From assembly GCA_028875245.1 (NCBI GenBank), contig JAPPEU010000019.1, positions 62,001-126,000 of the forward strand: a stretch of DNA of 64,000 bases, written 5' to 3'. Under the pieces are notes generated by a model. That model searched no databases and was not told the DNA's origin. It saw only the letters and a program-made list of their open reading frames with translations. Below, piece by piece: positions 34,030 to 42,888 of this stretch. Every line of letters begins with the position of its first letter. The stretch's first letter is position 1. The position numbers and the translations under genes are program-made. Source of the DNA: Chloroflexota bacterium (lineage in GTDB: Bacteria; Chloroflexota; Anaerolineae; Aggregatilineales; Phototrophicaceae).

Positions 34030-35937
34030 ATGGCTGAACAAGGTTTTACCCCCCCGACCAGCGAATGGTATCGCCCGGCGGCTGACATCGTGGAAAAGGC
34101 AAACCAGCCGGATTATGACGCGGTCTACAACCTGGCGCGGCAAGACCCGCAAGCCTTCTGGGCGACCCAGGCCGACAAGTTGGATTGGTACCAGAAGTGG
34201 GACAAGGTGCTCGACGATAGCAACAAACCCTTCTACAAGTGGTTCGTCGGCGGCAAGACCAACATCGCCCTCAACGCCCTTGATCGCCATGTGACGACCT
34301 GGCGGCGCAACAAGCTGGCCATCATCTGGGAGGGTGAAGACGGCGAAAAAATTACCATGTCCTACTGGCGGCTCTGGCAAGAGACCAACAAGTTCGCCAA
34401 CGTCTTGCGCGCGATGGGCGTCAAGAAGGGCGACCGCGTCACCATCTATATGGGGCGCGTGCCGGAAATCGCGATTGCCATGCTCGCTTGCGCCAAGGTG
34501 GGCGCGGCGCACAGCGTCGTTTATGGCGGCTTCTCGGAGCAGGCCCTGGCCAGCCGCATTGAAGACGCCCAGAGCAAAGTCTTGATCACCTGCGACGGCG
34601 CCTGGCTGCGCGGCAAGATCGTCCCGCTCAAAGACACGGTCGACGAGGCGGTGATGCGCTCGCCGGTTGTGGAGACGGTGATCGTCGTCAAGCGCACGGG
34701 GCATGACATCAGCATGGAGCAGGGGCGCGATTACTGGTATCACGATCTGATGACGCTGCCCATCGCGAGGCCGATGGCCGAGACGGAAGTGATGGATGCG
34801 GAAGACCCGCTCTTCATCCTCTACACCAGCGGCACAACGGGACGCCCCAAGGGCGTTCTGCATACGCATGGCGGTTATCAGGTTTATACATCGACCACGC
34901 TGTCCTGGGCTTTTGACATCAAGGAAGAAGACCGCTGGTGGTGCGCGGCTGATCCCGGCTGGATCACCGGGCACAGCTATATCGTGTACGCCCCGCTGAT
35001 CCTGGGCGCGACGAGCATCATCTACGAAGGCGCGCCGACTTACCCCTACCCCGACCGCTGGTGGCAGATCGTGGCCGAATATGGCGTGACGATCCTGTAC
35101 ACGGCGCCGACCGCCATCCGCGGTTTGATGCGCTTCGGCGAAGCCTGGCCCGCGCGGCACGACCTAAGCGGCCTGCGCCTGCTGGGTTCGGTGGGCGAGC
35201 CGATCAATCCGGAAGCCTGGCGCTGGTATCACCGCGTCATCGGGGGAGAGCGTTGCCCGATCATCGATACCTGGTGGCAGACGGAGACGGGCGGTTTCAT
35301 GATCACGCCATTGCCGTCGGTCGCCTTGAAGCCGGGCAGCGCCACCCGTCCCTTCCCCGGCATTGAAGTCGATATCGTCGATGACGATGGCGAACCGGTC
35401 GGCGCCAATGAAGACGGCAACCTGGTCATCAAGAGCCCCTGGCCCAGCATGATCCGCACCGTCTACGGCGATGACGAGCGCTTCATCAGCCAATACTGGC
35501 AGAAGTACCGCGACAAGGGCTGGTATCTGGCCGGCGATACCGCGCGCCGCGATGACGACGGTTACCTCTGGGTCATCGGCCGCAATGACGATGTGCTGAA
35601 AGTCAGCGGTTATCGACTGGGCACGGCGGAGGTCGAATCGGGCCTGGTCAGCCACAGCGCGGTGGCCGAGTCAGCCGTGATCGGCGTGCCGGACGAGCTG
35701 CGGGGCAACAAGATCTTCGCTTATTGCATTCTGGTGGAAGGCGTCGATGGCTCGGACGCGCTCGAGGCGGAGCTCAAAGCGCACGTGCGACATGAGGTGG
35801 GGCCGATCGCGGTGCCGGCGCAGATCGAGTTTGTGGACAACCTGCCCAAGACGCGCAGTGGCAAGATCATGCGGCGCGTGCTGAAGGCGCAGGCCCTGGG
35901 TCAGCCGCTGGGGGATTTGAGCACGCTGGAGGATTAG
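34030..35937 (+). CDS. Acetyl-CoA synthetase-like acyl-CoA synthetase
   Basis: 635 residues from ATG 34030, which is 6 bases after GAAGGAG; ATGs at 34006 and 34027 are in frame but badly spaced. Adenylate-forming motifs: YTSGTTGRPKGVLHTHGGY (P-loop), DTWWQTETGGF, YLAGDTARRDDDGY and the C-terminal TRSGKIMRR whose Lys is the usual site of acetylation control. WWCAADPGWITGHSYIVYAP, seen as ADPGWITGHSY, places it with acetate/propionate ligases. It makes acetyl-CoA from acetate, ATP and CoA through acetyl-AMP. Confidence 0.93.
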   Translation: MAEQGFTPPTSEWYRPAADIVEKANQPDYDAVYNLARQDPQAFWATQADKLDWYQKWDKVLDDSNKPFYKWFVGGKTNIALNALDRHVTTWRRNKLAIIWEGEDGEKITMSYWRLWQETNKFANVLRAMGVKKGDRVTIYMGRVPEIAIAMLACAKVGAAHSVVYGGFSEQALASRIEDAQSKVLITCDGAWLRGKIVPLKDTVDEAVMRSPVVETVIVVKRTGHDISMEQGRDYWYHDLMTLPIARPMAETEVMDAEDPLFILYTSGTTGRPKGVLHTHGGYQVYTSTTLSWAFDIKEEDRWWCAADPGWITGHSYIVYAPLILGATSIIYEGAPTYPYPDRWWQIVAEYGVTILYTAPTAIRGLMRFGEAWPARHDLSGLRLLGSVGEPINPEAWRWYHRVIGGERCPIIDTWWQTETGGFMITPLPSVALKPGSATRPFPGIEVDIVDDDGEPVGANEDGNLVIKSPWPSMIRTVYGDDERFISQYWQKYRDKGWYLAGDTARRDDDGYLWVIGRNDDVLKVSGYRLGTAEVESGLVSHSAVAESAVIGVPDELRGNKIFAYCILVEGVDGSDALEAELKAHVRHEVGPIAVPAQIEFVDNLPKTRSGKIMRRVLKAQALGQPLGDLSTLED

Positions 35938-35943
35938 GGGGAA

Positions 35944-35973
35944 TTCACCACAGAGGCACGGAGGGCACAGAGA
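35944..35973 (+). repeat. CACAGAG-type repeat, left of GmrSD gene
   Basis: TTCACCACAGAGGCACGGAG followed by GGCACAGAG. An inverted relative lies at 37943-37973, so the two bracket the restriction gene. The same motif forms the arms of the 137-bp MITE. Confidence 0.65.
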
Positions 35974-35977
35974 TAAT

Positions 35978-36003
35978 GTAGGGGCGTCTCGCTGAGACGT
36001 CCG
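35978..36003. repeat. GTAGGGGCGTCTCGCTGAGACG palindrome
   Basis: GGGGCGTCTC and GAGACGTCC pair over a GCT loop, directly downstream of the CACAGAG repeat and upstream of the GmrSD gene. Confidence 0.7.
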
Positions 36004-36028
36004 ATTTGTCGCACGCAGAGAGGGATAA

Positions 36029-37894
36029 ATGAGGAAAGTTCAAGCGCAGACCAAGTCCGTTCGTGAACTGCTATCCGGAGTCAAATATGGAATTGACTTC
36101 TATCAGCGCGAGTATGTTTGGACACGGCGTAACATTGAAGAACTGCTCAATGACTTCGAGGGCAGATTTCTAGCCTGCTATGATGAATCGCATGAGCGGA
36201 CCGAGGTGAGCAAGTATCGGCATTACTTTCTCGGCAGTATCATCACTATCGTCGAAAGCGGCATGCGCTACGTCGTTGATGGGCAGCAGAGGCTGACTAC
36301 ACTTACGCTTTTGCTCATTCATTTGCAGCATGAGCTTGAAGATATTGATGATGTCATGCAGGTTCGCCCATTGGTGTTCTCAACCAAGTACGGCGTGAAA
36401 GCTTTCAATCTGGATATCCCCGAACGACGTGATTGCATGGATGCGCTCTTTAGCGGAAAAGGCGCTGGCGCAATCGAAAGCAATGATGCGTCCGTAAACA
36501 ATCTCATCGAATGTTACGGCGACATTGAAGAGCTCTTCCCTGATACGCTGAAAGGGAAGGCCCTTCCCATTTTCGTTGACTGGCTCATCGAGAATGTCAA
36601 CCTAGTGGAAATCGAAGCGCAGACCGATGATGACGCCTTTACGATATTCGAGACAATGAATGATCGCGGCGTAAACTTGAGCCAGGCCGACATGCTGAAA
36701 GGTTATCTGCTAGCGCATATCAACGAGACTGATGCGCAGTCGATGCACAAACGGAAGGCAAGCGCGAACAGCGACTGGCGCCGGCTGACAGGAGATCTGA
36801 ACCAACTGTGGCATGGCGAAGACGAAGTCTTCCTCAAGCTGTGGCTAAGAGCCAAATATGCCGAGACGATCCGCGACCGCAAGAAAGGCGCGACCAACCG
36901 CGACTTCGAAAATATCGACAAGTTCCACCGCTGGGTGCGCGACAATCGCGCGCGCCTTGGGCTGAACGGCTCTGACGACTTTTACGATTTCATCACGCGC
37001 CAGTTCGGCTATTACTCCAAGCATTATATCGCCATGCACCGCGCGGCTTGGAACTTCACCCCCGGCCGCGAGGAACTCTATTACAACATGTACAACAGCT
37101 TCTCTTTGCAGTACTTGCTTGCGCTGGCGCCGTTGACGCTGGAAGATGATAAGGAATCGGCGCGGGAGAAAATCCGCCTTGTCACGACATTCGCCGACAT
37201 CTTTCTTGCGCGGCGCATGGTGAACTTCCGACGCAATGGCTACAGCACGCTGGCATACGGCATGTTTAACCTGGCGAAACGCATACGCGACAAAGACGTC
37301 GCCGCTTTGCGGGAGTGTCTCATTGACGAATTAGCGAAGATGGGCGATACCTTCGCTGGGATAACAGGTGAAGGGCAGTGGGGGCAGCCATACACCTTGA
37401 ACAGCTTCACCGGCCGTTCTATCAAGTATCTGCTCGCGCGCATGACGGCGTGGATTGATAAGCGATCAGGGATCAACACAGATTTCGATACCTACGCGCG
37501 CGCAAAAAATGAATCATTCGATATTGAGCACATCTGGTCAGCCAACAGCTACCCAGAGCATAGAAACGATTTCGCCAGCGAAGATGACTTTCACCGCGAG
37601 CGCAATCTGTTCGGGGGGTTGCTTCTCCTGCCGAGATCGGTCAACAGAAGTTTGAGTGATAAACCCTATGAGCACAAAATGAAGAAATATGTTCAGCAGA
37701 ATCTCTTGGCGGCTTCGCTCAATGAAGCGAAATACCTCAATGAGCCCAGTTTCAAACGATTCCGCGAGATTAGCGGCCTCCCCTTCAAGCCACACGAGCA
37801 GTTCAAGAAAGCCGACCTGCTGGAGCGCCAAGAACTCTACCGCCAAATCTGCGAGCAAATCTGGAGTCCCGACCGCCTCTTGGCAGACAACTAG
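36029..37894 (+). CDS. GmrSD-type (DUF262-DUF1524) modification-dependent restriction protein
   Basis: 621 residues with both halves in one chain. DUF262 (GmrS-like): FYQREYVW (24-31) and the nucleotide-binding DGQQRLTTL (84-92), then ETMNDRGVNLSQADMLKGYL, seen as NDRGVNLSQADMLK. DUF1524 (GmrD-like) His-Me nuclease region: FDIEHIW with His501, then NLFGGLLLLPRSVNRSLSDK. Members cleave phage DNA with modified cytosine in an NTP-dependent way; the exact target here is unknown. AGAGGGA precedes ATG 36029. Codon use is less GC-rich than the neighbours, and the gene is bracketed by inverted repeats, suggesting acquisition. Confidence 0.9.
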   Translation: MRKVQAQTKSVRELLSGVKYGIDFYQREYVWTRRNIEELLNDFEGRFLACYDESHERTEVSKYRHYFLGSIITIVESGMRYVVDGQQRLTTLTLLLIHLQHELEDIDDVMQVRPLVFSTKYGVKAFNLDIPERRDCMDALFSGKGAGAIESNDASVNNLIECYGDIEELFPDTLKGKALPIFVDWLIENVNLVEIEAQTDDDAFTIFETMNDRGVNLSQADMLKGYLLAHINETDAQSMHKRKASANSDWRRLTGDLNQLWHGEDEVFLKLWLRAKYAETIRDRKKGATNRDFENIDKFHRWVRDNRARLGLNGSDDFYDFITRQFGYYSKHYIAMHRAAWNFTPGREELYYNMYNSFSLQYLLALAPLTLEDDKESAREKIRLVTTFADIFLARRMVNFRRNGYSTLAYGMFNLAKRIRDKDVAALRECLIDELAKMGDTFAGITGEGQWGQPYTLNSFTGRSIKYLLARMTAWIDKRSGINTDFDTYARAKNESFDIEHIWSANSYPEHRNDFASEDDFHRERNLFGGLLLLPRSVNRSLSDKPYEHKMKKYVQQNLLAASLNEAKYLNEPSFKRFREISGLPFKPHEQFKKADLLERQELYRQICEQIWSPDRLLADN

Positions 37895-37942
37895 GCGAAG
37901 TGGCAAATTACGGCGACATGAGCACTCCGCCGCGAAGAAAAA

Positions 37943-37973
37943 CCTTTGTGCTCTCTGTGTTCTCTGTGGTGAA
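37943..37973 (-). repeat. CACAGAG-type repeat, right of GmrSD gene (inverted)
   Basis: On the minus strand this reads TTCACCACAGAGAACACAGA then GAGCACAAAGG, an inverted relative of 35944-35973. Confidence 0.65.
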
Positions 37974-38150
37974 AAAAACCTATGCTGTGTTCGATAAAGG
38001 GAATATATCCCCGATGCTTACAGTCCGCATTTTGGCAAGTTTCCCGCCAAGTCCTCCGCTTTGCGCTATAATCTGCAATTGTGTGCGCAGCCGCCGCAGT
38101 AGAGCGGGGCGCATCTATTCTCACTTAGTGATATAGAAAGGAACAGTCTC

Positions 38151-39452
38151 ATGTCGAAGTTAAGTCGTAGAGATTTCTTGAAGGGCGTCGCCGCATCGGG
38201 CACGGTCGCGGGCATGGGCGGCTTGCTCACTTCTCTGCCCCTGGCCGCCGCGCAGGATGTGGCCCAAGTGACATACGCCACGCCCGGCGGCGCCGTGGAA
38301 GACGCCGCCTGGGAGCCGGTTTGGGAGGCCTTCAACGAAGAGAACGACGCGATCCAGGCCAATTATCTCGCCGTCGGCGGTGGCTATGGACCGCAGTATT
38401 TGCAGCTGCTCCAAGCCCAGTTGGCGGCCGGCACAGGCCCCGACGTCTTCTTTGTCATGGACGGCTTCACCGTCGGATTTGCCGCTCGCGGTGTCCTGGT
38501 GCCGATCGACAGCTATGTAGACGCGAACCCGGATGTCGACCTGGAAGACAATTATCCGGGTCATATCGCGGCGCTCCGCTGGCAGGACCAGCTTTGGGGT
38601 TTGCCGCGTGATGGCGCGCCCTACGCCACCTGGTTCAATGCCGATATCTATGACGAAGCGGGCATTGATCATCCACATGGTTTGACCTGGGACGAGTATC
38701 TGGAACAAGCCATCGCGTTAACTGACCGCGATGATCGCGGGCGCGCGCGCGTCATCGGCGGCGGTCGCGGCGCCTGGATCGATTGGATCTGGCAAGCGGG
38801 CGGCGATGTGCTGAACGAAGAAGGCACCGCGTGTCTGATGGGCGAGCCGGAAGCGATCGAAGGCTTGCGTTTTGCGCAGAGCCTGGTTATTGAACACGAG
38901 TGCGCGCCATCCGCGTCGGACTTGGCGGACCAGAGCGAAGGCGCGCTATTCACTTCCGGACGCATGGCCAGCTTCACGATTGCGCGTGGCTTCCTGGGCG
39001 CGGTCTGCAACACGCCATTCCGCTTTGACGCCGCGCTGCCGCCGGCGGGCGCCGTCCGCGTGGGGCGCACCAACGTTGGGCCGACGGTCATGTCGTCGGA
39101 TACAGCCGACAGGGACGCCGCCTGGGAGTTGCTCAAGTTCATCAATAGCAGCCGTGGTCAGACATTGAAGATCAGCTCTGGTTACGCCTATCCCTCGCGC
39201 CGTTCGGTCGTGCAGGAAGACTGGTATGTGAACTTCACTTGCGGCAATGCCATCGGGACTGGGCTCAACACGGTCTTCAACGACATCATGGAGAACGGCT
39301 GGGCGCGCACCTGGCCGCAACACCCACGGTGGCCCGAGATCAGCACTGTGATCAACAGCGAGCTGGACGCGCTTTACAGCGGCGACAAGTCGGCGGAAGC
39401 CGTCGGCACGGAAATTGCCGCCCAAGTCAACGCGATTCTGGGCGCTGAGTGA
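38151..39452 (+). CDS. Extracellular sugar-binding protein with Tat leader
   Basis: 433 residues. AAAGGA precedes ATG 38151. It begins MSKLSRRDFLKGVAASGTVA, a twin-arginine signal, with a probable cleavage after LPLAAA (about residue 35). Binding-protein family-1 features: GPQYLQLLQAQLAAGTGPDVFFV, seen as LLQAQLAAGTGPDV, and YATWFNADIYDEAGIDHPHGLTWDEY, seen as WFNADIYDEAGID. A TATAAT lies at 38067-38072, though without a convincing -35. It delivers sugar to the two permeases that follow. Confidence 0.93.
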   Translation: MSKLSRRDFLKGVAASGTVAGMGGLLTSLPLAAAQDVAQVTYATPGGAVEDAAWEPVWEAFNEENDAIQANYLAVGGGYGPQYLQLLQAQLAAGTGPDVFFVMDGFTVGFAARGVLVPIDSYVDANPDVDLEDNYPGHIAALRWQDQLWGLPRDGAPYATWFNADIYDEAGIDHPHGLTWDEYLEQAIALTDRDDRGRARVIGGGRGAWIDWIWQAGGDVLNEEGTACLMGEPEAIEGLRFAQSLVIEHECAPSASDLADQSEGALFTSGRMASFTIARGFLGAVCNTPFRFDAALPPAGAVRVGRTNVGPTVMSSDTADRDAAWELLKFINSSRGQTLKISSGYAYPSRRSVVQEDWYVNFTCGNAIGTGLNTVFNDIMENGWARTWPQHPRWPEISTVINSELDALYSGDKSAEAVGTEIAAQVNAILGAE

Positions 39453-39493
39453 TTTCGACCCCTCCCCGGGTCCAACTCGTTGCACATTCGATT

Positions 39494-39519
39494 TAGGGGC
39501 GGCCTATCAGGTCGCCCGT
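39494..39519. repeat. GGGGCGGCC...GGTCGCCC palindrome
   Basis: AGGGGCGGCC and GGTCGCCCG pair between the binding-protein and permease genes. Confidence 0.55.
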
Positions 39520-39529
39520 TGATTGCCTG

Positions 39530-40447
39530 ATGCAAATCCAAAATGTCTTCAAACCCAAACGCCTCAGCTTCTGGGAATCGCTGAACGCCTGGATATTTGT
39601 GTTTCCCTGGATATTGGGTTTCTTTTTGTTCACTGGCGGGCCAATCCTCGCCTCGCTGGTGATCTCCTTCACCCATTGGGATATCGTCAATCCGCCGCAA
39701 TGGGCGGGCCTCACCAACTACGAGACGATGTTTAGCGATCCGCTATTTTTCCAATCGCTGAAGGTGACCACCATTTACGCCCTGGTGGCCGTGCCGCTGC
39801 AAATTGTGGTGGGGCTGTTCATCGCGATTCTGCTGAACACAAAGATACGGCTCATCGGCTTGTATCGCACATTATTCTACCTGCCGGCCGTGCTGCCCAT
39901 CGTATCGGTGGCGGTGATGTGGCGTTGGATCCTTTCGCGCGACTGGGGATTGGTCAACTGGTTCTTGTCGCTCTTCGGCGTTTATGGGCCCGGCTGGCTC
40001 TCCGAGCCGGAATGGGCGCTGCCGGCGCTGATATTGATGAGCCTTTGGGGCGTCGGCGCGGGCATGCTGATTTATCTGGCCGGCTTGCAGGGCATTCCCA
40101 CTGATTTGTATGAAGCGGCCAAGGTCGATGGCGCCGGCCGCTGGGCGCAATTCCTCTATGTCACCTTGCCCATGATTTCGCCCGTGATCCTCTTTCAACT
40201 GGTCGTCGGGTTGATCGCCGCCTTTCAAGTCTTCGCCCAGCCCTTCATCATGACGCAGGGCGGGCCGCAAAACGCCACGCTCTTCTACCTGTTGCATCTC
40301 TTCCGCAACGCATTTGAATTTTTCCGCATGGGTTACGCCTCAGCTTTGTCCTGGGTGCTCTTCATGTACATCGCTATTTTGACGCTGCTGATATTCCGTT
40401 TTTCCGCCGCCTGGGTCTTTTATGAAGGTGAAGTCAGGAATGAGTGA
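39530..40447 (+). CDS. Carbohydrate ABC transporter permease, MalF type
   Basis: 305 residues. The first helix region is WIFVFPWILGFFLFTGGPIL, the EAA loop is TDLYEAAKVDGAGRWAQFLY, and the last helix is near FRFSAAWVFYEG. No good ribosome site precedes ATG 39530, so translation may depend on coupling or an alternative start. Works with the MalG-type protein encoded next, whose start overlaps this gene's end. Confidence 0.93.
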   Translation: MQIQNVFKPKRLSFWESLNAWIFVFPWILGFFLFTGGPILASLVISFTHWDIVNPPQWAGLTNYETMFSDPLFFQSLKVTTIYALVAVPLQIVVGLFIAILLNTKIRLIGLYRTLFYLPAVLPIVSVAVMWRWILSRDWGLVNWFLSLFGVYGPGWLSEPEWALPALILMSLWGVGAGMLIYLAGLQGIPTDLYEAAKVDGAGRWAQFLYVTLPMISPVILFQLVVGLIAAFQVFAQPFIMTQGGPQNATLFYLLHLFRNAFEFFRMGYASALSWVLFMYIAILTLLIFRFSAAWVFYEGEVRNE

Positions 40448-41333
40448 AGGCGCTATGACGGCGGCAGGGCAGCCGCTCCATGCCAAGCGAAAGGGGTCCC
40501 GGGCGGCGGGCATTGACTGGGTCAAGGTTTTGGCTCACATCATTCTCCTGGCCGGCTCGGTCATGTTTCTGATGCCCTTCATTTACGTCCTGTCGACCTC
40601 GCTGAAGACGGCCGGCGATGTTTATACCTTCCCGCCGGAGTTCATCCCCGATCCCTTCGCCTGGGAGAATTACCCCGATGCGCTGACGGCCATGCCCTTT
40701 GATGTCTTTTTCATCAACACGATACTGTTGGCGGTGGGGCGCATCGCCGGCCTGACCTTGAGCTGTTCCCTTGCCGGTTTCGCCTTCGCCAAATTGCGCT
40801 GGCGCGGGCGTAACACGCTCTTTTTCATCGTGTTGCTCACCTTGATGATCCCCACCGAAGTCACGCTGATTCCCCGATATATTCTGTTTGCCAAGCTGGG
40901 TTGGGTCGGTTCTTTCGCGCCCTTGCTGGTGCCTGGCTTCTTCGCCGAGAACGCTTTCTTTGTATTTCTGTTTCGGCAGTTTTTCATGACGATGGGTCAA
41001 GATCTCATTGATTCGGCGCGCATCGACGGCTGCAGCTTCGTTGGTCTGTTCTGGCGCATTATCGTGCCGAACGCCAAGCCGGTCTTCGCCGTGGTCGCGA
41101 TTTACATCATACAGAACAACTGGAATTCCTTCCTGCTGCCCATGATTTATTTGACCGATCGGGCGAAGTATACGCTGGCGCTGGGCCTGCGCCTTTTTAA
41201 TGAGCAGTATTATTCGCAGACGCATCTGTTGATGGCGGCATCGGTCTTCGTGGTCGTGCCCATTGTCATCCTGTTCTTCTTTATGCAGCGTTACTTCATT
41301 CAAGGCGTCGTCTTCACAGGGTCGAAGGGCTAG
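40440..41333 (+). CDS. Carbohydrate ABC transporter permease, MalG type
   Basis: About 297 residues. ATG 40440 is preferred (AAGGTG 9 bases upstream), overlapping the previous gene by 8 bases; 40422 and 40455 are alternatives. Six helices, with the EAA-like loop DLIDSARIDGCSFVGLFWRI and the C-terminus RYFIQGVVFTGSKG, standard for CUT1 MalG-like permeases. Confidence 0.92.
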   Translation: MSEGAMTAAGQPLHAKRKGSRAAGIDWVKVLAHIILLAGSVMFLMPFIYVLSTSLKTAGDVYTFPPEFIPDPFAWENYPDALTAMPFDVFFINTILLAVGRIAGLTLSCSLAGFAFAKLRWRGRNTLFFIVLLTLMIPTEVTLIPRYILFAKLGWVGSFAPLLVPGFFAENAFFVFLFRQFFMTMGQDLIDSARIDGCSFVGLFWRIIVPNAKPVFAVVAIYIIQNNWNSFLLPMIYLTDRAKYTLALGLRLFNEQYYSQTHLLMAASVFVVVPIVILFFFMQRYFIQGVVFTGSKG

Positions 41334-41338
41334 CGCCA

Positions 41339-42769
41339 GTGCCGGAAAGCAGACCGCCTATCATCCTCATCACCTGTGACGAGCTGCGGGCGGATGCGCT
41401 TGGCTGCTATGGCAATCGCGTGATCAAGACGCCGAACCTGGATGCGCTGGCGGCGGGCGGGACGCGTTTCCAACGCGCCTATACAAACAGCCCCTGGTGC
41501 TTGCCGAGCCGCTGCTCGCTGGCGACCGGCCTCTACCCCCACCGGAACGGCTCCTACAGCAACTTCCGCGATATCCCGCTGGACCCTGACATGCCGAATA
41601 TCTACTCACTGCTGCGCGGCGCGGGTTATCACAGCGCGCATATCGGCAAATGCCACTACAAGCCAGTGCCTTATGAGCAAACGCGCCCCGATGCAACATT
41701 GCCCTACGATGAATTCCGCGATTATTACCTCAGTTTGGGCATTGATCATCTGGCGCTGCAGGATGACAAGCAGGTATCGGTTTGGTTCATGGATGACTAC
41801 GCGCGCGAGCTCGACGCGGCTGGTTACCTGGGGGCTTATCGCGACGCGACCTGGGACCGAAGCAGAGCCAAGGTCTTCGCGTTTCCCGGCCCGGCGGAGT
41901 GGCATCCCGACAGCTGGGTCGGCATGAAAGCCGCCGATTATGTCGCTGAGTACCGGGGCGACCAGCCGCTTTTTCTCTGGGCCTCCTTCAGCGGACCGCA
42001 TTATCCCTTTGACGCGCCGGCGGAATACTACGACAGCGTGGATATGTCCGTCGATGCGCGCTTCCATGACGCAAGCGAGTTTGACGACCCATCGCGGATT
42101 CATGCGGCCGCTTTTCACGGCCGACCGACCGGCGCTATAGATGGCCTGGGCGCCGCGCCCGGCGGGGCGACGAAGCATTTCAGCGAAGCATACTGGCGTG
42201 AACTTAGACGAAACTACTTCGCGAATGTCGCGCAGATTGACGCCTATATCGGGCGCATCTTGACCGAGGTTGAGCGGCGATTCGGTCAGGATGTTCTCGT
42301 TATCTTCACGGCCGACCACGGTGAGATGCTGGGCAACCACGGTTTGTGGGGGAAGAACAACTGCGCTTATGAGGATGTTTGGAAGGTGCCGCTCATCGTC
42401 AAGTACCCCGGCGAGGGTCAGGCGCGGGTGAGCGATGCGTTGACCATGCTGGTCGATCTGCTGCCGACCTGTCTCGATGCCGCCGGCCTGGGGCATGACT
42501 TCTGCGATGGCCTGCCGCTGCGCGAGCGAGAGGCGACCGGGGGCGCCGCCTGTGTTTTCGCCGAGGGCGAAGGTTTTCTGGCGGTCAGCGACGGTCGGCA
42601 CAAGCTGACGCGCGTGGCGCAGGCTGAACGCCGGCATGCCGAATTGATCGACCTTGAGGCGGACCCGCATGAGCTGGTGAACCGGATCGACGACCCGGCA
42701 TGTCAGGCTGAGTCAGCGCGGCTCAGCGCTCAACTGCTGGATCATTTGATGAGCCATAGCTTGAAATAG
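41339..42769 (+). CDS. Sulfatase (formylglycine-dependent)
   Basis: 476 residues from GTG 41339, 5 bases after the permease stop with AAGGG upstream. The sulfatase signature is Cys54 in CLPSRCSLATG, where Cys54 should be converted to formylglycine. Metal ligands include Asp14 in ITCDELRADALG and the Asp-His of FTADHGEMLGNHG. No signal peptide is present, so it acts in the cytoplasm on imported sulfated sugars, consistent with its place in a sugar-import operon. It needs a formylglycine-generating enzyme, which is not in this window. Confidence 0.93.
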   Translation: MPESRPPIILITCDELRADALGCYGNRVIKTPNLDALAAGGTRFQRAYTNSPWCLPSRCSLATGLYPHRNGSYSNFRDIPLDPDMPNIYSLLRGAGYHSAHIGKCHYKPVPYEQTRPDATLPYDEFRDYYLSLGIDHLALQDDKQVSVWFMDDYARELDAAGYLGAYRDATWDRSRAKVFAFPGPAEWHPDSWVGMKAADYVAEYRGDQPLFLWASFSGPHYPFDAPAEYYDSVDMSVDARFHDASEFDDPSRIHAAAFHGRPTGAIDGLGAAPGGATKHFSEAYWRELRRNYFANVAQIDAYIGRILTEVERRFGQDVLVIFTADHGEMLGNHGLWGKNNCAYEDVWKVPLIVKYPGEGQARVSDALTMLVDLLPTCLDAAGLGHDFCDGLPLREREATGGAACVFAEGEGFLAVSDGRHKLTRVAQAERRHAELIDLEADPHELVNRIDDPACQAESARLSAQLLDHLMSHSLK

Positions 42770-42888
42770 GTCGGCGGCGAGGGCGCTGTGCCAAGTGCAG
42801 TTTTCTGACGATTTGCAGAATCTTCGCCGATTCCGCGTTATAATTCAGCATAGGCGCAAATCGCTTTGCCAACCGGAAAGGCCGAGCC

